Notes: a model not told the origin generated them from the letters alone. A stretch of DNA of 64,000 bases from Mesorhizobium sp. M1B.F.Ca.ET.045.04.1.1 (GCF_003952465.1 NZ_CP034448.1:5619001-5683000); one strand, 5' to 3'. Numbered from the stretch's first letter, positions 15,701 to 23,724 are shown. Made by a program: numbers and translations.

Positions 15701-16438
15701 ATGCAGCCCGAGCTTCAGCGCCTCATCGATGATTGTTACGCGGCGTTTGCTTCCTACCCGCCGCCGCGCAAGCTTCATGCTTCGCCGCTCCGGGATTCCG
15801 TGGCGATCCTGGAGACACTGACCTCGGCGCCGCTGCGCGAGCTTACCGGAGAGCAGATCGGTCCTTACGCAGGCTGGGCCATGACGACAGTCGGCGATGT
15901 CGCTGACTACAAGCATTTCCTGCCGCGCATCCTGGAACAGGCCGTTCGCGCGTCGCTTTGGACGGGCACCGATCCGCCGATTATTGCCAACCGCCTGAAG
16001 ATGGCCCAGTGGCAGGATTGGCCGGACGCCGAACGTGGAGCGATCCGCGCGTTGTTTACCGGGGCCTTTTCGCAAGCCATCGAGGGGCATCCGGATGACG
16101 GAGATGATGCCGAGGACTGGATATGCGGCATCGCCATCCTCGATCTCGGTTTGTCGGCAACGCTCAACGCTTGGCTTGCGGCGCCGTCAATGAACGCAGC
16201 GTTGCAGCTCGCGACGTTTCTGACGAGGAGTTGTATGTTCGAGGCCGATCCGGTCGAGCGCGCCTATTGGAGTTATGTCGACGCACCAACGGCTCACCTG
16301 GTAAGGCGGTGGCTGCTCAGTGATCGTATCCTTCAGCGGCTGTCGTCGGCACGCGGTTGGACCATGCCCTCGGATCAGTGGCTGATCGACAAAGCCCTTG
16401 CCACCCAAGCAGCCCGCAGGTTGGAAAGGCTGCAATAG
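15701..16438 (+). CDS. Hypothetical protein, helical repeat-like
   Basis: 245 residues, soluble, rich in Trp and helical segments (LQRLIDDCYAAFASYP, AVRASLWTGTD, LDLGLSATLNAWLAAPS, YWSYVDAPTAHLVRRW). No signal peptide. It looks like a complete globular protein, but I cannot assign a family. Probably in an operon with the preceding lipoprotein. Confidence 0.65.
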   Translation: MQPELQRLIDDCYAAFASYPPPRKLHASPLRDSVAILETLTSAPLRELTGEQIGPYAGWAMTTVGDVADYKHFLPRILEQAVRASLWTGTDPPIIANRLKMAQWQDWPDAERGAIRALFTGAFSQAIEGHPDDGDDAEDWICGIAILDLGLSATLNAWLAAPSMNAALQLATFLTRSCMFEADPVERAYWSYVDAPTAHLVRRWLLSDRILQRLSSARGWTMPSDQWLIDKALATQAARRLERLQ

Positions 16439-16502
16439 CGGCTCCTCGGATCGGAAACGCCCGTCGTGCGTTTTTCAGGCGAGGTCAATGGGAGGAAGCG
16501 CC

Positions 16503-16808
16503 ATGAACGTCGCCAATCTGCAACTCGAGGGCCTGCTGATGGCCGTCGCGGCAATCAACCATGTGCTGGTGCGCAAAGGGGTGCTGACGGTCGAGGAGAT
16601 CGACATCGCGCTGCGCAAGGCCGAGGCCGTCGAGACCGGCGAGGACCGGTCCGAAGGCATGTCGGCGTCGAGCCGCGACGCCGTCAACTTCCCGATCCGC
16701 CTGCTCGAGCTCGCCAACCAGTGCCAGCCGGAAGTGGACATGCCGTCCTTCTCCAAGCTGGCGCGCATGGTCGGTCAGATGAAGGAGCCGTATAACGATC
16801 AGATGTGA
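16503..16808 (+). CDS. Hypothetical protein
   Basis: 101 residues starting after TGGGAGGAAG. An N-terminal helical stretch (QLEGLLMAVAAINHVLVRKG) is followed by VLTVEEIDIALRKAEA, like the small subunit-type or nitrile-hydratase-accessory helical folds, though no catalytic residues are visible. Cytoplasmic. The following 16809-16894 gap contains a GTAAAC palindrome (16864-16887) related to those at 1921 and 2012. Confidence 0.65.
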   Translation: MNVANLQLEGLLMAVAAINHVLVRKGVLTVEEIDIALRKAEAVETGEDRSEGMSASSRDAVNFPIRLLELANQCQPEVDMPSFSKLARMVGQMKEPYNDQM

Positions 16809-16894
16809 GGCGGGCTGTTCCGCCGGTGATGCCTGCGCTGCCCCTCATCCGCCCTTCGGGCACCTTCTCCCCGTAAACGGGTAGAAGGAACAGT

Positions 16895-17314
16895 TCATGC
16901 CCCGCCCGGCCCGCCTTGCCGGACCGCCAGCACGCTACCGGGTCCATGGACGGCGGCGAAGAGCAGGCCGGCGGCGAACGGGAAATGCGACATGAAGGCG
17001 CCGAACTCGGCCTGGTTCGAGGCCCAGTGCGATGGGCCGTGGAAGGCAAAGCCGAGGAAGACGACATAGACCGCGCCGATCAGCGCCGCCGGGGTCAGGA
17101 GGGCGCCGGTGAGAAAGGCGATCACCAGCAGCGTTTCGAGGATTGCGGCGCACCAGGCCAGAAACAGCGGGAACGGGAAGCCGGCGGCGGCGATGTAGCC
17201 GGCGGTGGCGCCCATATCCATGAACTTGAACGCCACCCCCATCGCGAACATGGCGGCGAAGATCAGGCGAGCGATGAGAATGGCGGCGGTCTGCCAGGTC
17301 GATTGCGTTTCCAC
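16895..17314 (-). CDS. DoxX-family membrane protein
   Basis: 139 residues with four membrane helices and the DoxX plan (ILIARLIFAAMFAMGVAFKF, GYIAAAGFPFPLFLAWCAA, LETLLVIAFLTGALLTPAA, FMSHFPFAAGLLFAAVHG). I chose the GTG at 17314 because GGAGG stands at correct spacing; no ATG begins near the family start. Relatives act in membrane redox or thiosulfate metabolism, but the role here is unknown. Confidence 0.82.
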   Translation of the reverse strand: METQSTWQTAAILIARLIFAAMFAMGVAFKFMDMGATAGYIAAAGFPFPLFLAWCAAILETLLVIAFLTGALLTPAALIGAVYVVFLGFAFHGPSHWASNQAEFGAFMSHFPFAAGLLFAAVHGPGSVLAVRQGGPGGA

Positions 17315-17395
17315 GATGTCCTCCGGTTGAAGCGGTTGATGTGCTCCAAGGACGGATGACGGGCGATGGTTCCGACAGGAGTGGGAAATTTTTCT

Positions 17396-17539
17396 CCTTC
17401 TCCCCTTGTGGGAGAAGGTGGATCGGCGCGCAGCGCCGAGACGGATGAGGGGTGTTCCAGGGAACGCCAACGTCTCACTCCGCTGGAACACCCCTCATCC
17501 GTCGCCTTCGGCGACACCTTCTCCCACAAGGGGAGAAGG
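17396..17539. repeat. Palindromic repeat element, family B
   Basis: 144-base copy of the element at 10444-10584, with the same CCTTCTCCCCTTGTGGGAG ends and the same internal hairpins but a different loop. It fills the gap between the DoxX gene and the dioxygenase-like gene. Confidence 0.85.
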
Positions 17540-17550
17540 GGAGCCGGCCC

Positions 17551-18306
17551 CTACCCCGCCTTCGCCTGGGGCGGATGGCTGATCGAATCCCGCACGGTGC
17601 CGTAGGCGGCGCCCCAGCGGTCGGTCATGTCGCAGCGTATGTCCCAGAGCTCGGGGAAGAAGCGGTGGCGGGCGCCGCCTTCGAGGATCTCCACCGGCCG
17701 ACCCTTCAACGACTTCGCGCCTAGGCCGATCGAGCGGTGGATCAGATAGAGGTGGTTGGCGCGGAATTTCTGGAACAGCTCGTCGAACTCGATCAGCACC
17801 TCGGCCACGACGTAAGCATCGCCATGGTCGTAATGGGCGTCGTAGATGTCCTCGACGGAGAGCCCGCGGCCGTCGAGGTAAGCATGCTTGAAGGCGCGCC
17901 ACAGGTCCGGCGGCAGGCGCAGGATCAGCTTGAAGCCAGGCGACTCCTGGCCGCTGCCATTGCCGAGCTCGAGGCGGATCTGCTGGTACTCCTTGGGCGA
18001 CATCGTCTCCAGGAGATCGAGCTGCGCCGTCATCATGCGCACCAGCCGGTGCACGCGCCCCATCAGCGTCACGATGCGGTGGGTGTCCTCTTTCTCCAGA
18101 TAGTCGAGCACGTCGACCAGCGTGTAGGCGATGAGCTTCATCCACAGCTCCTCGACCTGGTGCACGATCTGGAACTGAAGCTCATCGGCATTGACCATCT
18201 CGGCGAGCGGCTTCTGGCAGGCAAGCAACTGGTCGACTTTCAGGTAGACGCCATAGTCGCGCATCTCGGGCGCCTCGATGCGTGCATGATAATCCGATTT
18301 GTCCAT
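17551..18306 (-). CDS. Divergent tryptophan 2,3-dioxygenase family protein
   Basis: 251-residue heme protein of the tryptophan 2,3-dioxygenase superfamily. Retained: distal His in FQIVHQVEELWMKL, the substrate-carboxylate Arg in MSPKEYQQIRLELG, GSGQESPGF, and the presumed proximal heme His in RANHLYLIHRSIG. In true TDO the next loop is GTGG; here it is GLGAKSLKG, and the protein ends soon after RFFPELWDIR. It may therefore be a TDO that tolerates this change or a related oxygenase with another indole substrate. GAGGAG precedes the ATG at 18306. A divergent Lrp-type gene lies 141 bases away, as for kynA in other bacteria. Confidence 0.8.
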   Translation of the reverse strand: MDKSDYHARIEAPEMRDYGVYLKVDQLLACQKPLAEMVNADELQFQIVHQVEELWMKLIAYTLVDVLDYLEKEDTHRIVTLMGRVHRLVRMMTAQLDLLETMSPKEYQQIRLELGNGSGQESPGFKLILRLPPDLWRAFKHAYLDGRGLSVEDIYDAHYDHGDAYVVAEVLIEFDELFQKFRANHLYLIHRSIGLGAKSLKGRPVEILEGGARHRFFPELWDIRCDMTDRWGAAYGTVRDSISHPPQAKAG

Positions 18307-18447
18307 GGCTCGTCTCCTCGCGCGGGCATGGTTCGACAGATGCCCCAAGGATAGCGCTTCCGGCTTGAACATTGTTCCTTTCTGTTATCCGAATTGCGAA
18401 AAATGGAGTACGATCCCGTCAATTTCAGTAATTTTGGAGAACGGACT

Positions 18448-18918
18448 ATGCTGGACGTCCACGACCGCAAGATCGTTGCCGCATTGGAACGCGACGCGCG
18501 CGTCTCCTTCGGCGAACTCGCCGAGGAGGTGGGCCTGAGCAAGACGCCCTGCTGGAAGCGGGTCAAGGCGCTGGAAGACGCCGGCGTCATCCGCGGCTAC
18601 TCCACCCGCATCGATCCTGCCGCGATCGGCTTCGGCATCGAGGCCTTCATCCAGGTGTCGATCGACTTCGAGGTCTCGGACGCTTTCGAGGCGGCGGTGA
18701 AGAAGCACCCGCTGATCCGCCGCTGCTATGCAACCACCGGCGAGGCCGACTATCTGTTGCAGATCGTTACCGTCGACATGCGGGCGCTGGACCGGATGCT
18801 GCGCGTCGAGCTCAGCCGGCTGCCCGGCGTGCGCCGCACCGTAACCTCCATGGCGATGCGCGAGATCAAGGGCGACATTTCGTTTGCCGACGCGGCGTCG
18901 CATGCGTTGAGGGGATGA
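18448..18918 (+). CDS. Lrp/AsnC-family regulator, KynR-like
   Basis: 156 residues: winged HTH (about 1-55, VSFGELAEEVGLSKTPCWKR) then the RAM ligand-binding domain (SIDFEVSDAFEAAVKK; CYATTGEADYLLQIV). The ATG at 18448 has GGAG upstream; an in-frame extension to 18394 lies in the divergent promoter region. By position it probably controls the adjacent dioxygenase-like gene in response to an aromatic amino acid or its metabolite. Confidence 0.88.
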   Translation: MLDVHDRKIVAALERDARVSFGELAEEVGLSKTPCWKRVKALEDAGVIRGYSTRIDPAAIGFGIEAFIQVSIDFEVSDAFEAAVKKHPLIRRCYATTGEADYLLQIVTVDMRALDRMLRVELSRLPGVRRTVTSMAMREIKGDISFADAASHALRG

Positions 18919-19000
18919 GGCGCGCGCACCAAACGATGTGAGACGTTGGCGGAGCAGCAGGAGGCCCGATCCCCCGATCGAGCCGCGGAGGCCGGCCACA

Positions 19001-19167
19001 CAGGCGCGGCGTCGGGCCCTGACTTTTTCTGGGATGGTCGAAGATCAGGCGTTGAACCGGTCTATAGTCGGGACGGGGGTACGCGGGTGGCGGATATCGT
19101 CTCAACCAGGATCAGTGCGGAGCCTGCGGGGTCGGCAGGACGCTTGCGGTTTTTCGCATTGATGGCG
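19001..19167 (+). repeat. Left copy of duplicated 5' region
   Basis: About 167 bases that reappear inverted at 20078-20249, with roughly four fifths identity by eye. They include a promoter-like block (TATAGTCGGGACGGGGGT) and the first 26 codons (GTG at 19087, protein VADIVSTRISAEPAG then RLRFFALMA). Confidence 0.75.
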
Positions 19168-20100
19168 GATGCCGGTATCGCGCGCCGTTCCTTGCCACAG
19201 CTCGGGAGTATTCTGGCGGCAGCGCTGCTCGCGTCGACCATGCTGGTGCCGACGGCCACCGCAACTCGCGCGGCGTCGGTCTTGCCGGAGCTGCGAGACG
19301 GATTCGACCGGTCAATAGATCCCGTAGCCCAAATGCAAGAGGGCAAGCGCATTCTTCTGGTCCAAGCCGCAGGCGGAAATGGCGGCAACGGGGGAAACGG
19401 CGGCAATGGCGGCAATGGTGGCAATGGTGGTGCCGATGGAAACGGCGGCAATGGCGGCGCCGGGGGAAACGGCGGCAACGGTGGAAATGGCGGCAACGGA
19501 GGGAATGGCGGCAACGGGGGGAACGGCGGCAATGGTGGCGCCGGTGGAAATGGCGGCAATGGCGGTGCCGATGGAAACGGTGGGAACGGCGGTTCCGGTG
19601 GTAACGGTGGGAACGGCGGCAACGGCGGCGCCGGTGGAAATGGCGGCAACGGCGGCGCCGGCGGTAATGGCGGCAATGGCGCCGGTGGAAACGGCGGCAA
19701 TGGCGGTGCCAATGGAAACGGCGGGAACGGAGGATCCGGTGGTAACGGTGGCTCCGGCGGCAATGGCGGCAACGGCGGTGCCGGTGGAAATGGCGGGGAC
19801 GGCGGGGGCGCCCTGCCCTGCGGCCGTACAGAGCCGCTTGATGACGGAAGCCAGTTCGTCGCGGCTTTCGATCCGCTTCAGCCTGCCGTTGCGAGGAGCG
19901 CCGAGCATCTCGAACCGGTCGAGCGGGACAAGCGCGCCGTCGGGGCGGCGGATCTCGAAGGAAGCGTCGATCACGTCGAGCCCAATCGCACTGAACATGG
20001 TCCAGGAGCGCAGCAGCGCCGTTCGTACCCCGAAGACCTGCTCTGCGGCTGGACCGGCGATCATGAACGCGGCGATCGCCATGAATGCGAAAAACCGTAA
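19162..20100 (+). CDS. Secreted glycine-rich GGN-repeat protein
   Basis: 312 residues from the ATG at 19162; a GTG at 19087 would add 25 residues. Signal peptide RSLPQLGSILAAALLASTML with cleavage after ATATRAA or nearby. From about residue 70 to 220 the protein is a long run of GGN GGN GGA units (NGGNGGNGG, with Ala, Asp and Ser variants), resembling PGRS-type or collagen-like low-complexity surface proteins. The last about 100 residues (from GALPCGRTEPL) are antisense to the convergent minus-strand gene and look non-native, so the true end is uncertain. Its 5' region is shared with that gene. Confidence 0.55.
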   Translation: MADAGIARRSLPQLGSILAAALLASTMLVPTATATRAASVLPELRDGFDRSIDPVAQMQEGKRILLVQAAGGNGGNGGNGGNGGNGGNGGADGNGGNGGAGGNGGNGGNGGNGGNGGNGGNGGNGGAGGNGGNGGADGNGGNGGSGGNGGNGGNGGAGGNGGNGGAGGNGGNGAGGNGGNGGANGNGGNGGSGGNGGSGGNGGNGGAGGNGGDGGGALPCGRTEPLDDGSQFVAAFDPLQPAVARSAEHLEPVERDKRAVGAADLEGSVDHVEPNRTEHGPGAQQRRSYPEDLLCGWTGDHERGDRHECEKP

Positions 20101-20163
20101 GCGCCCTGCCGACACCCGCCCGGCAGGCTCCGCACCGATTCTGGCTGAGACGACATCCGCCAC
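19312..20163 (-). CDS. Small HTTM-partner-like protein running into repeat tract
   Basis: From GTG 20163 the peptide reads VADVVSARIGAEPAG, a membrane helix (FFAFMAIAAFMIAGPAAE), then a soluble part with LLRSWTMFSAIGLDVIDASF and PLDRFEMLGAPRN, ending LASVIKRLC. The WTMF and ID-F features recall the small partner proteins of HTTM (vitamin-K-carboxylase-like) membrane proteins; this is tentative. After about residue 115 the frame enters the repeat tract (TAVAAIAAG, ISTGAAVAA), which is probably not its native C terminus. The gene seems to have been truncated by the repeat. Confidence 0.45.
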   Translation of the reverse strand: MADVVSARIGAEPAGRVSAGRLRFFAFMAIAAFMIAGPAAEQVFGVRTALLRSWTMFSAIGLDVIDASFEIRRPDGALVPLDRFEMLGAPRNGRLKRIESRDELASVIKRLCTAAGQGAPAVPAISTGTAVAAIAAGATVTTGSSVPAVSIGTAIAAVSTGAIAAITAGAAVAAISTGAAVAAVPTVTTGTAVPTVSIGTAIAAISTGATIAAVPPVAAIPSVAAISTVAAVSPGAAIAAVSIGTTIATIAAIAAVSPVAAISACGLDQKNALALLHLGYGIY

Positions 20164-20249
20164 CCGCGCACCCCCGTCCCGACTATAAGCCGGTCCGACG
20201 CCCGTTCTTCGATCATCCCAGAAAAAGTCAGGGCTCGACGCCGTGCCTG
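20078..20249 (-). repeat. Right (inverted) copy of duplicated 5' region
   Basis: Reverse-complement partner of 19001-19167. The two copies face each other across about 900 bases and start both convergent genes with the same encoded N terminus. Confidence 0.75.
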
Positions 20250-20337
20250 TGGAGATACCTGGGTTCCCGCAGTTGCCGCGGAGGACGGGGGCAAACAGAA
20301 GGGAGGCGCGAAGAACGCCGCGGCCGGTATTCGGACG

Positions 20338-20493
20338 TCAGTTCAGGCCAGGCTCCGCACGGGCAGCCGGCCCGGGTTCCCGCGCCGCCTCTTCCTTCTC
20401 CGCGTCGGCCTTGCGCTTCGGGCATTCCTCGAAATCATGGTCGCGGCCGCCGCAATAGGAGCAGCATTTGGCAGGCTTGTCGGGGTGGAGCAT
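20338..20493 (-). CDS. 51-residue CCHC zinc-knuckle protein
   Basis: Starts MLHPDKPAKC and contains CSYCGGRDHDFEEC, an exact CX2CX4HX4C zinc knuckle (residues 11-24), followed by a basic then Glu/Ala/Pro-rich tail. Zinc knuckles bind single-stranded nucleic acid, and a few short bacterial examples exist. The ribosome site is weak (GGGAATGG). Cytoplasmic. No partner gene is obvious. Confidence 0.6.
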   Translation of the reverse strand: MLHPDKPAKCCSYCGGRDHDFEECPKRKADAEKEEAAREPGPAARAEPGLN

Positions 20494-20641
20494 CGAGGCC
20501 ATTCCCAAGAATGCACGAAAAGGTGTCCGCTTGCAGCAATTGCGTGAAACCGCAACCGCCGTTCAGCCCCCTGCCCCGATATGTCTTCGCGCAGTTCCAG
20601 GAGCTCGCCGCTCGCGCGGCGGGCCCCCGTTCAATCACCGC

Positions 20642-21001
20642 TCACGCATGCGCGTGGGGGTGACGGAAGTCCCAGACGGCCCAGGCCGATGCCGCGAGCA
20701 CAAGCACGCCGAGGACGACGTGCGTGAGCATCACGTTCCTGTCTGCTGCAAATCCCAGCAGCCAGGGCGACACGATCAGCCAGAGCCCGAGGACCATATT
20801 TACCCATTCTTCCCATTCGGCGAACACCGAAAGCGTCGCGAGCGCCAGCGCGCCGAGTGCAACGCCGACAATCCAGGCGTTCCACGCGGGCACCATTGCC
20901 GCGGTGAATCCGATGACCCAGGGTGAGATGAACAGGCAGATCGCGAGGACGAGATTGATCCAGTCCTGGCTCTTTCTTCCTTCCATCAGTTTGCTTGGCA
21001 T
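20642..21001 (-). CDS. SPW-repeat membrane protein
   Basis: 119 residues with four membrane helices arranged as two repeats, each carrying the family motif: LFISPWVIGF and LIVSPWLLGF. GGAGG precedes the ATG at 21001. SPW proteins are small inner-membrane proteins of unknown function common in Rhizobiales. An inverted repeat (21038-21058) lies in the leader. Confidence 0.88.
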   Translation of the reverse strand: MPSKLMEGRKSQDWINLVLAICLFISPWVIGFTAAMVPAWNAWIVGVALGALALATLSVFAEWEEWVNMVLGLWLIVSPWLLGFAADRNVMLTHVVLGVLVLAASAWAVWDFRHPHAHA

Positions 21002-21037
21002 GACAACCTCCATGGAGCTTGACAGAAGCAACTGCAC

Positions 21038-21058
21038 AAGCGTGCACAGCGCACGCTT
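21038..21058. promoter_or_regulatory. Inverted repeat in SPW leader
   Basis: AAGCGTGC, 5-base spacer, GCACGCTT: a perfect 8-base inverted repeat about 37 bases before the SPW gene start. It could be an operator or an mRNA hairpin. Confidence 0.45.
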
Positions 21059-21154
21059 AATTAATTGATGTAATACTCTTTTACGGACCTGCAAGGAGGC
21101 CGCGGCCAGGCGTCGTTTCCGGATTGAAGATGCCTGGAGGGCTGAAAACGGCCT

Positions 21155-22264
21155 TCAGAGGCTGAAATCGCTTTCGGTGTCCGTTCCGAGCTGCGGCACG
21201 ACGATGGCCTCGAGCGGCGCCGTCAGCGACCATTTCAACGCACCGGGCGAGCGTTCGAGGCTGGAGGAGCCGCTGAGCGATTGCGGCGCCACCCGCTCGA
21301 GCACCACCGTGCCGAAGCCCTTGCGCGCGGTCTCATCCGGCTCGCCAGTGCCGGTATCGCCATTCGACGCCTCCTGCCAGACCAGGTGAAACCGGCGCTG
21401 GGCCTGCGGCCCGGTCTCGACCGTCCAAGTGATCTCGACGCGGCCGCCCTCGCCCGCCAGCGCGCCATATTTTGACGAGTTGGTGCCGAGTTCGTGGAAG
21501 GCCATGCCGAGATTCTGCACGGCATTCGACTGCAGCGTCAGCAAGGGACCGGAGAGCGAGATGCGCTCCTCATGGCCGAACGGTTTCAGATGTTCCTGGA
21601 TGAGGTCGAACAGGCTGGCGCCGGCCCATTCCGAAGTGACCAGGAGATCGTGCGAGCGCGACAGCGCCATGATGCGCGCGCGGATCATGTCCTCGAATTC
21701 GCCGGGGTTGGCGGAGCGCTTGTTGGTTTCCCTCACCATCGACAGGATCACCGCGAACTGGTTCTTCACGCGGTGGTTTACCTCGCGCATCAGGAGCCGG
21801 ATGCGACGCTCGCTCTCTTTGGCGGCGCTGATGTCGCGGGCGATTGTGGACGCACCGACAATCTCGCCGGAACTGTTCCTGATCGGCGAAACCGTAACTG
21901 AAACCGCGACCAGCGAGCCATCCTTTCGCTTTCGCGTCGTGTCGAAACTTGCCACTCCCTCGCCTTTGCGGATTCGGCCGATGATGTCGCTCTCCTCGTC
22001 GTGCAGATGCTCTGGGATAAGGTGCAGCATGGATAGGCCGACAGCCTCCTCGGCGCTGTAGCCTAGCATGCGCTCAGCCGCATGGTTCCAACTGGTAATG
22101 ATGCTGTTGAGATCCTTGCTGATGATGGCGTCGTAGGAGGAGTCGACGATGGCCGCCAGCCGCGCATTGGCAATGGTATCTGCTGATTTCCCGCCCCCGG
22201 ATTTCACTGATTCGCCCCGGATATCGCCATCGGCATTAGCTAGCGCGGCCGGGGACCAAGGCAA
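21155..22264 (-). CDS. PAS-HWE sensor histidine kinase
   Basis: 369 residues: PAS domain (about 35-150, ARLAAIVDSSYDAIISKD to ISAAKESERR), then an HWE/HisKA_2 phosphoacceptor region (MREVNHRVKNQFAVI, His164) and an ATPase domain with the N box FHELGTNSSKYGAL and a GFGTVVLERV G box. No membrane segment, so a cytoplasmic sensor. No response regulator is adjacent. HWE kinases often feed PhyR in the general stress response, which fits the stress genes around it, but this is inference. Five bases separate it from the RHH gene upstream. Confidence 0.9.
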   Translation of the reverse strand: MPWSPAALANADGDIRGESVKSGGGKSADTIANARLAAIVDSSYDAIISKDLNSIITSWNHAAERMLGYSAEEAVGLSMLHLIPEHLHDEESDIIGRIRKGEGVASFDTTRKRKDGSLVAVSVTVSPIRNSSGEIVGASTIARDISAAKESERRIRLLMREVNHRVKNQFAVILSMVRETNKRSANPGEFEDMIRARIMALSRSHDLLVTSEWAGASLFDLIQEHLKPFGHEERISLSGPLLTLQSNAVQNLGMAFHELGTNSSKYGALAGEGGRVEITWTVETGPQAQRRFHLVWQEASNGDTGTGEPDETARKGFGTVVLERVAPQSLSGSSSLERSPGALKWSLTAPLEAIVVPQLGTDTESDFSL

Positions 22265-22268
22265 GCGC

Positions 22269-22514
22269 CTAAGCCTTGGAACGGTCGGGATTTTCGCCGT
22301 TACCTATTTCGGGAGCCAGCACGCCGAAATCCTGTGACTTCACCCCCGCCTCGGCGGTCAGGAAGCCGTCCGACGCAAGACCTCGGCGCAGCAATTCACG
22401 CACCGCGGCCGAACGGCTGGGCATACGCTTTTCAAAACGCCAGTTTTCCAGCGCTGCCAGCTCTTCGTCGGTCAGCATGATCTGCAGCCGCTGCGGGCGC
22501 TCAAGCTCAGCCAC
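22269..22514 (-). CDS. Ribbon-helix-helix regulator
   Basis: 81 residues. The N-terminal half is an RHH DNA-binding fold (RLQIMLTDEELAALENW, then SRSAAVRELLRRGL). The start is GTG at 22514 after AAGGAGGCAAA. It forms a two-gene operon with the HWE kinase, an unusual partner, and may repress this operon through the direct repeats at 22541-22566. Confidence 0.8.
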   Translation of the reverse strand: MAELERPQRLQIMLTDEELAALENWRFEKRMPSRSAAVRELLRRGLASDGFLTAEAGVKSQDFGVLAPEIGNGENPDRSKA

Positions 22515-22540
22515 TTTGCCTCCTTACCAAAATACGGGAA

Positions 22541-22566
22541 TGAGTAAGTGTCTCACTTTGAGTAAA
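22541..22566. promoter_or_regulatory. Direct repeats upstream of the RHH gene
   Basis: TGAGTAA at 22541-22547 and TGAGTAAA at 22559-22566, spaced 18 bases start to start, 27 bases before the RHH gene start. RHH proteins commonly bind short tandem sites, so these are candidate operators. Confidence 0.4.
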
Positions 22567-22778
22567 AGTAGGGTCGGCTGCATGAAGCGTCAAGGTAGGG
22601 CGATGTGTGAAGGGAGACCCATGCTAACGAAACCCATGATGCTGCAAAACCTCATTTGACATATCATACTAACTTACTGATTTTCTTAATTATTTTTGCT
22701 TTTTCGGTTTGCCGTTTTCGCTGATCGAGCGCATAGTGGGCGTAGAGGGACAAACCCCCACGAAAGGAGGGTTTTCCA

Positions 22779-23117
22779 ATGTCACGAGGATTTTCGGATC
22801 GACTGCGCGAGGACGCCCACTGCAAGGTCCGGCATGCCCTGTGGGAAGACGGGATCGTCAACATCATCCAACTGTCGGAAGAAATCAGGCTCATGAACCT
22901 CGACGAGAACGTCGCCCGCGAGGACATCGAAAGCCTGGTGATGCAGGTGACCCAGCTTTATGGCGCGGCGATCGAATTCGACGAGCAGGCGCGGACTGCC
23001 CTCGACCTGCCCGACGCCTGTCCGGCTGACAGCCGCAACGACCTGGAAAAGGCGCTTAACGAGCGGACGCCGCCGGAGGTTCAGGTCGACCTGCTTCATT
23101 TGGACTCGAAAGCCTGA
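22779..23117 (+). CDS. Hypothetical protein
   Basis: 112 residues starting after AAAGGAGGG. Acidic, helical and soluble (IVNIIQLSEEIRLMNLDE, REDIESLVMQVTQLYGAAIEFD). No family recognised. It precedes the CsbD gene but is separated from it by a GC-rich hairpin at about 23201-23238 that may terminate it. Confidence 0.7.
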   Translation: MSRGFSDRLREDAHCKVRHALWEDGIVNIIQLSEEIRLMNLDENVAREDIESLVMQVTQLYGAAIEFDEQARTALDLPDACPADSRNDLEKALNERTPPEVQVDLLHLDSKA

Positions 23118-23349
23118 GCGGCGGATTCCAACCGGCCGAGTGCCCAGGCGGCTACAGCGCTTTCCGCCGCCTGATCTCTCTCGATCCATCAATTTAGAAG
23201 CCCGCCCCGGGGGGGGAGAAATCCGAGGCGGGCCGGATCGGGTTCTGGCTACCCGTCCTTCGGCGCGCGCTTCACAGAAGAATGCGGGGACTGCGCGCCA
23301 TACTGCAGCAACAACATTAGCGACGTCTAAATGTTCCCTCGCCATGTCA

Positions 23350-23374
23350 GGAACCTCGGGGCAGTGCCGCCGTT
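23350..23374 (+). promoter_or_regulatory. EcfG-type general stress promoter
   Basis: GGAAC (23350-23354), 16 bases, CGTT (23371-23374): exact match, 31 bases before the CsbD start at 23405. Confidence 0.72.
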
Positions 23375-23404
23375 AGCTTCCAAGCAAATGAAGGAGGTGG
23401 CACC

Positions 23405-23608
23405 ATGGATTGGAACCGCGTCGAAGGAAACTGGAAGCAGGTCAAAGGCAAGGTCAAGGAACAGTGGGGCAAGCTCACCGACGACGACCTCGACCGGATT
23501 GCCGGCAAGCGCGACCAGCTGGAAGGCATGATCCAGGAACGCTACGGCATCGAGAAGGACCGCGTCCGCCGCGACATCGACGAATGGGCGAGCCGCCAAG
23601 GCTGGTAG
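23405..23608 (+). CDS. CsbD-family stress protein
   Basis: 67 residues with the CsbD signature (MDWNRVEGNWKQVKGKVKEQW, GKLTDDDLDRIAGKRDQLEG). CsbD proteins are small, abundant, hydrophilic four-helix proteins induced by general stress. AAGGAGG precedes the ATG and an exact EcfG-type promoter lies just upstream. Confidence 0.92.
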   Translation: MDWNRVEGNWKQVKGKVKEQWGKLTDDDLDRIAGKRDQLEGMIQERYGIEKDRVRRDIDEWASRQGW

Positions 23609-23724
23609 CGTCCGCCCTGAGCCGCAGCCTCAGGCCGGGCTGCGGCGCCGAAAGCAAGGAATTTTTGATTTCAGAACAATGACGCTATATTAGTTGACTA
23701 AATGATTCATGGCGCGGTGAACCG

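Noticed and set aside
19375..19810. Possible CRISPR array
   Set aside because: The repeat is a short coding unit without unique spacers, and no cas gene is present.
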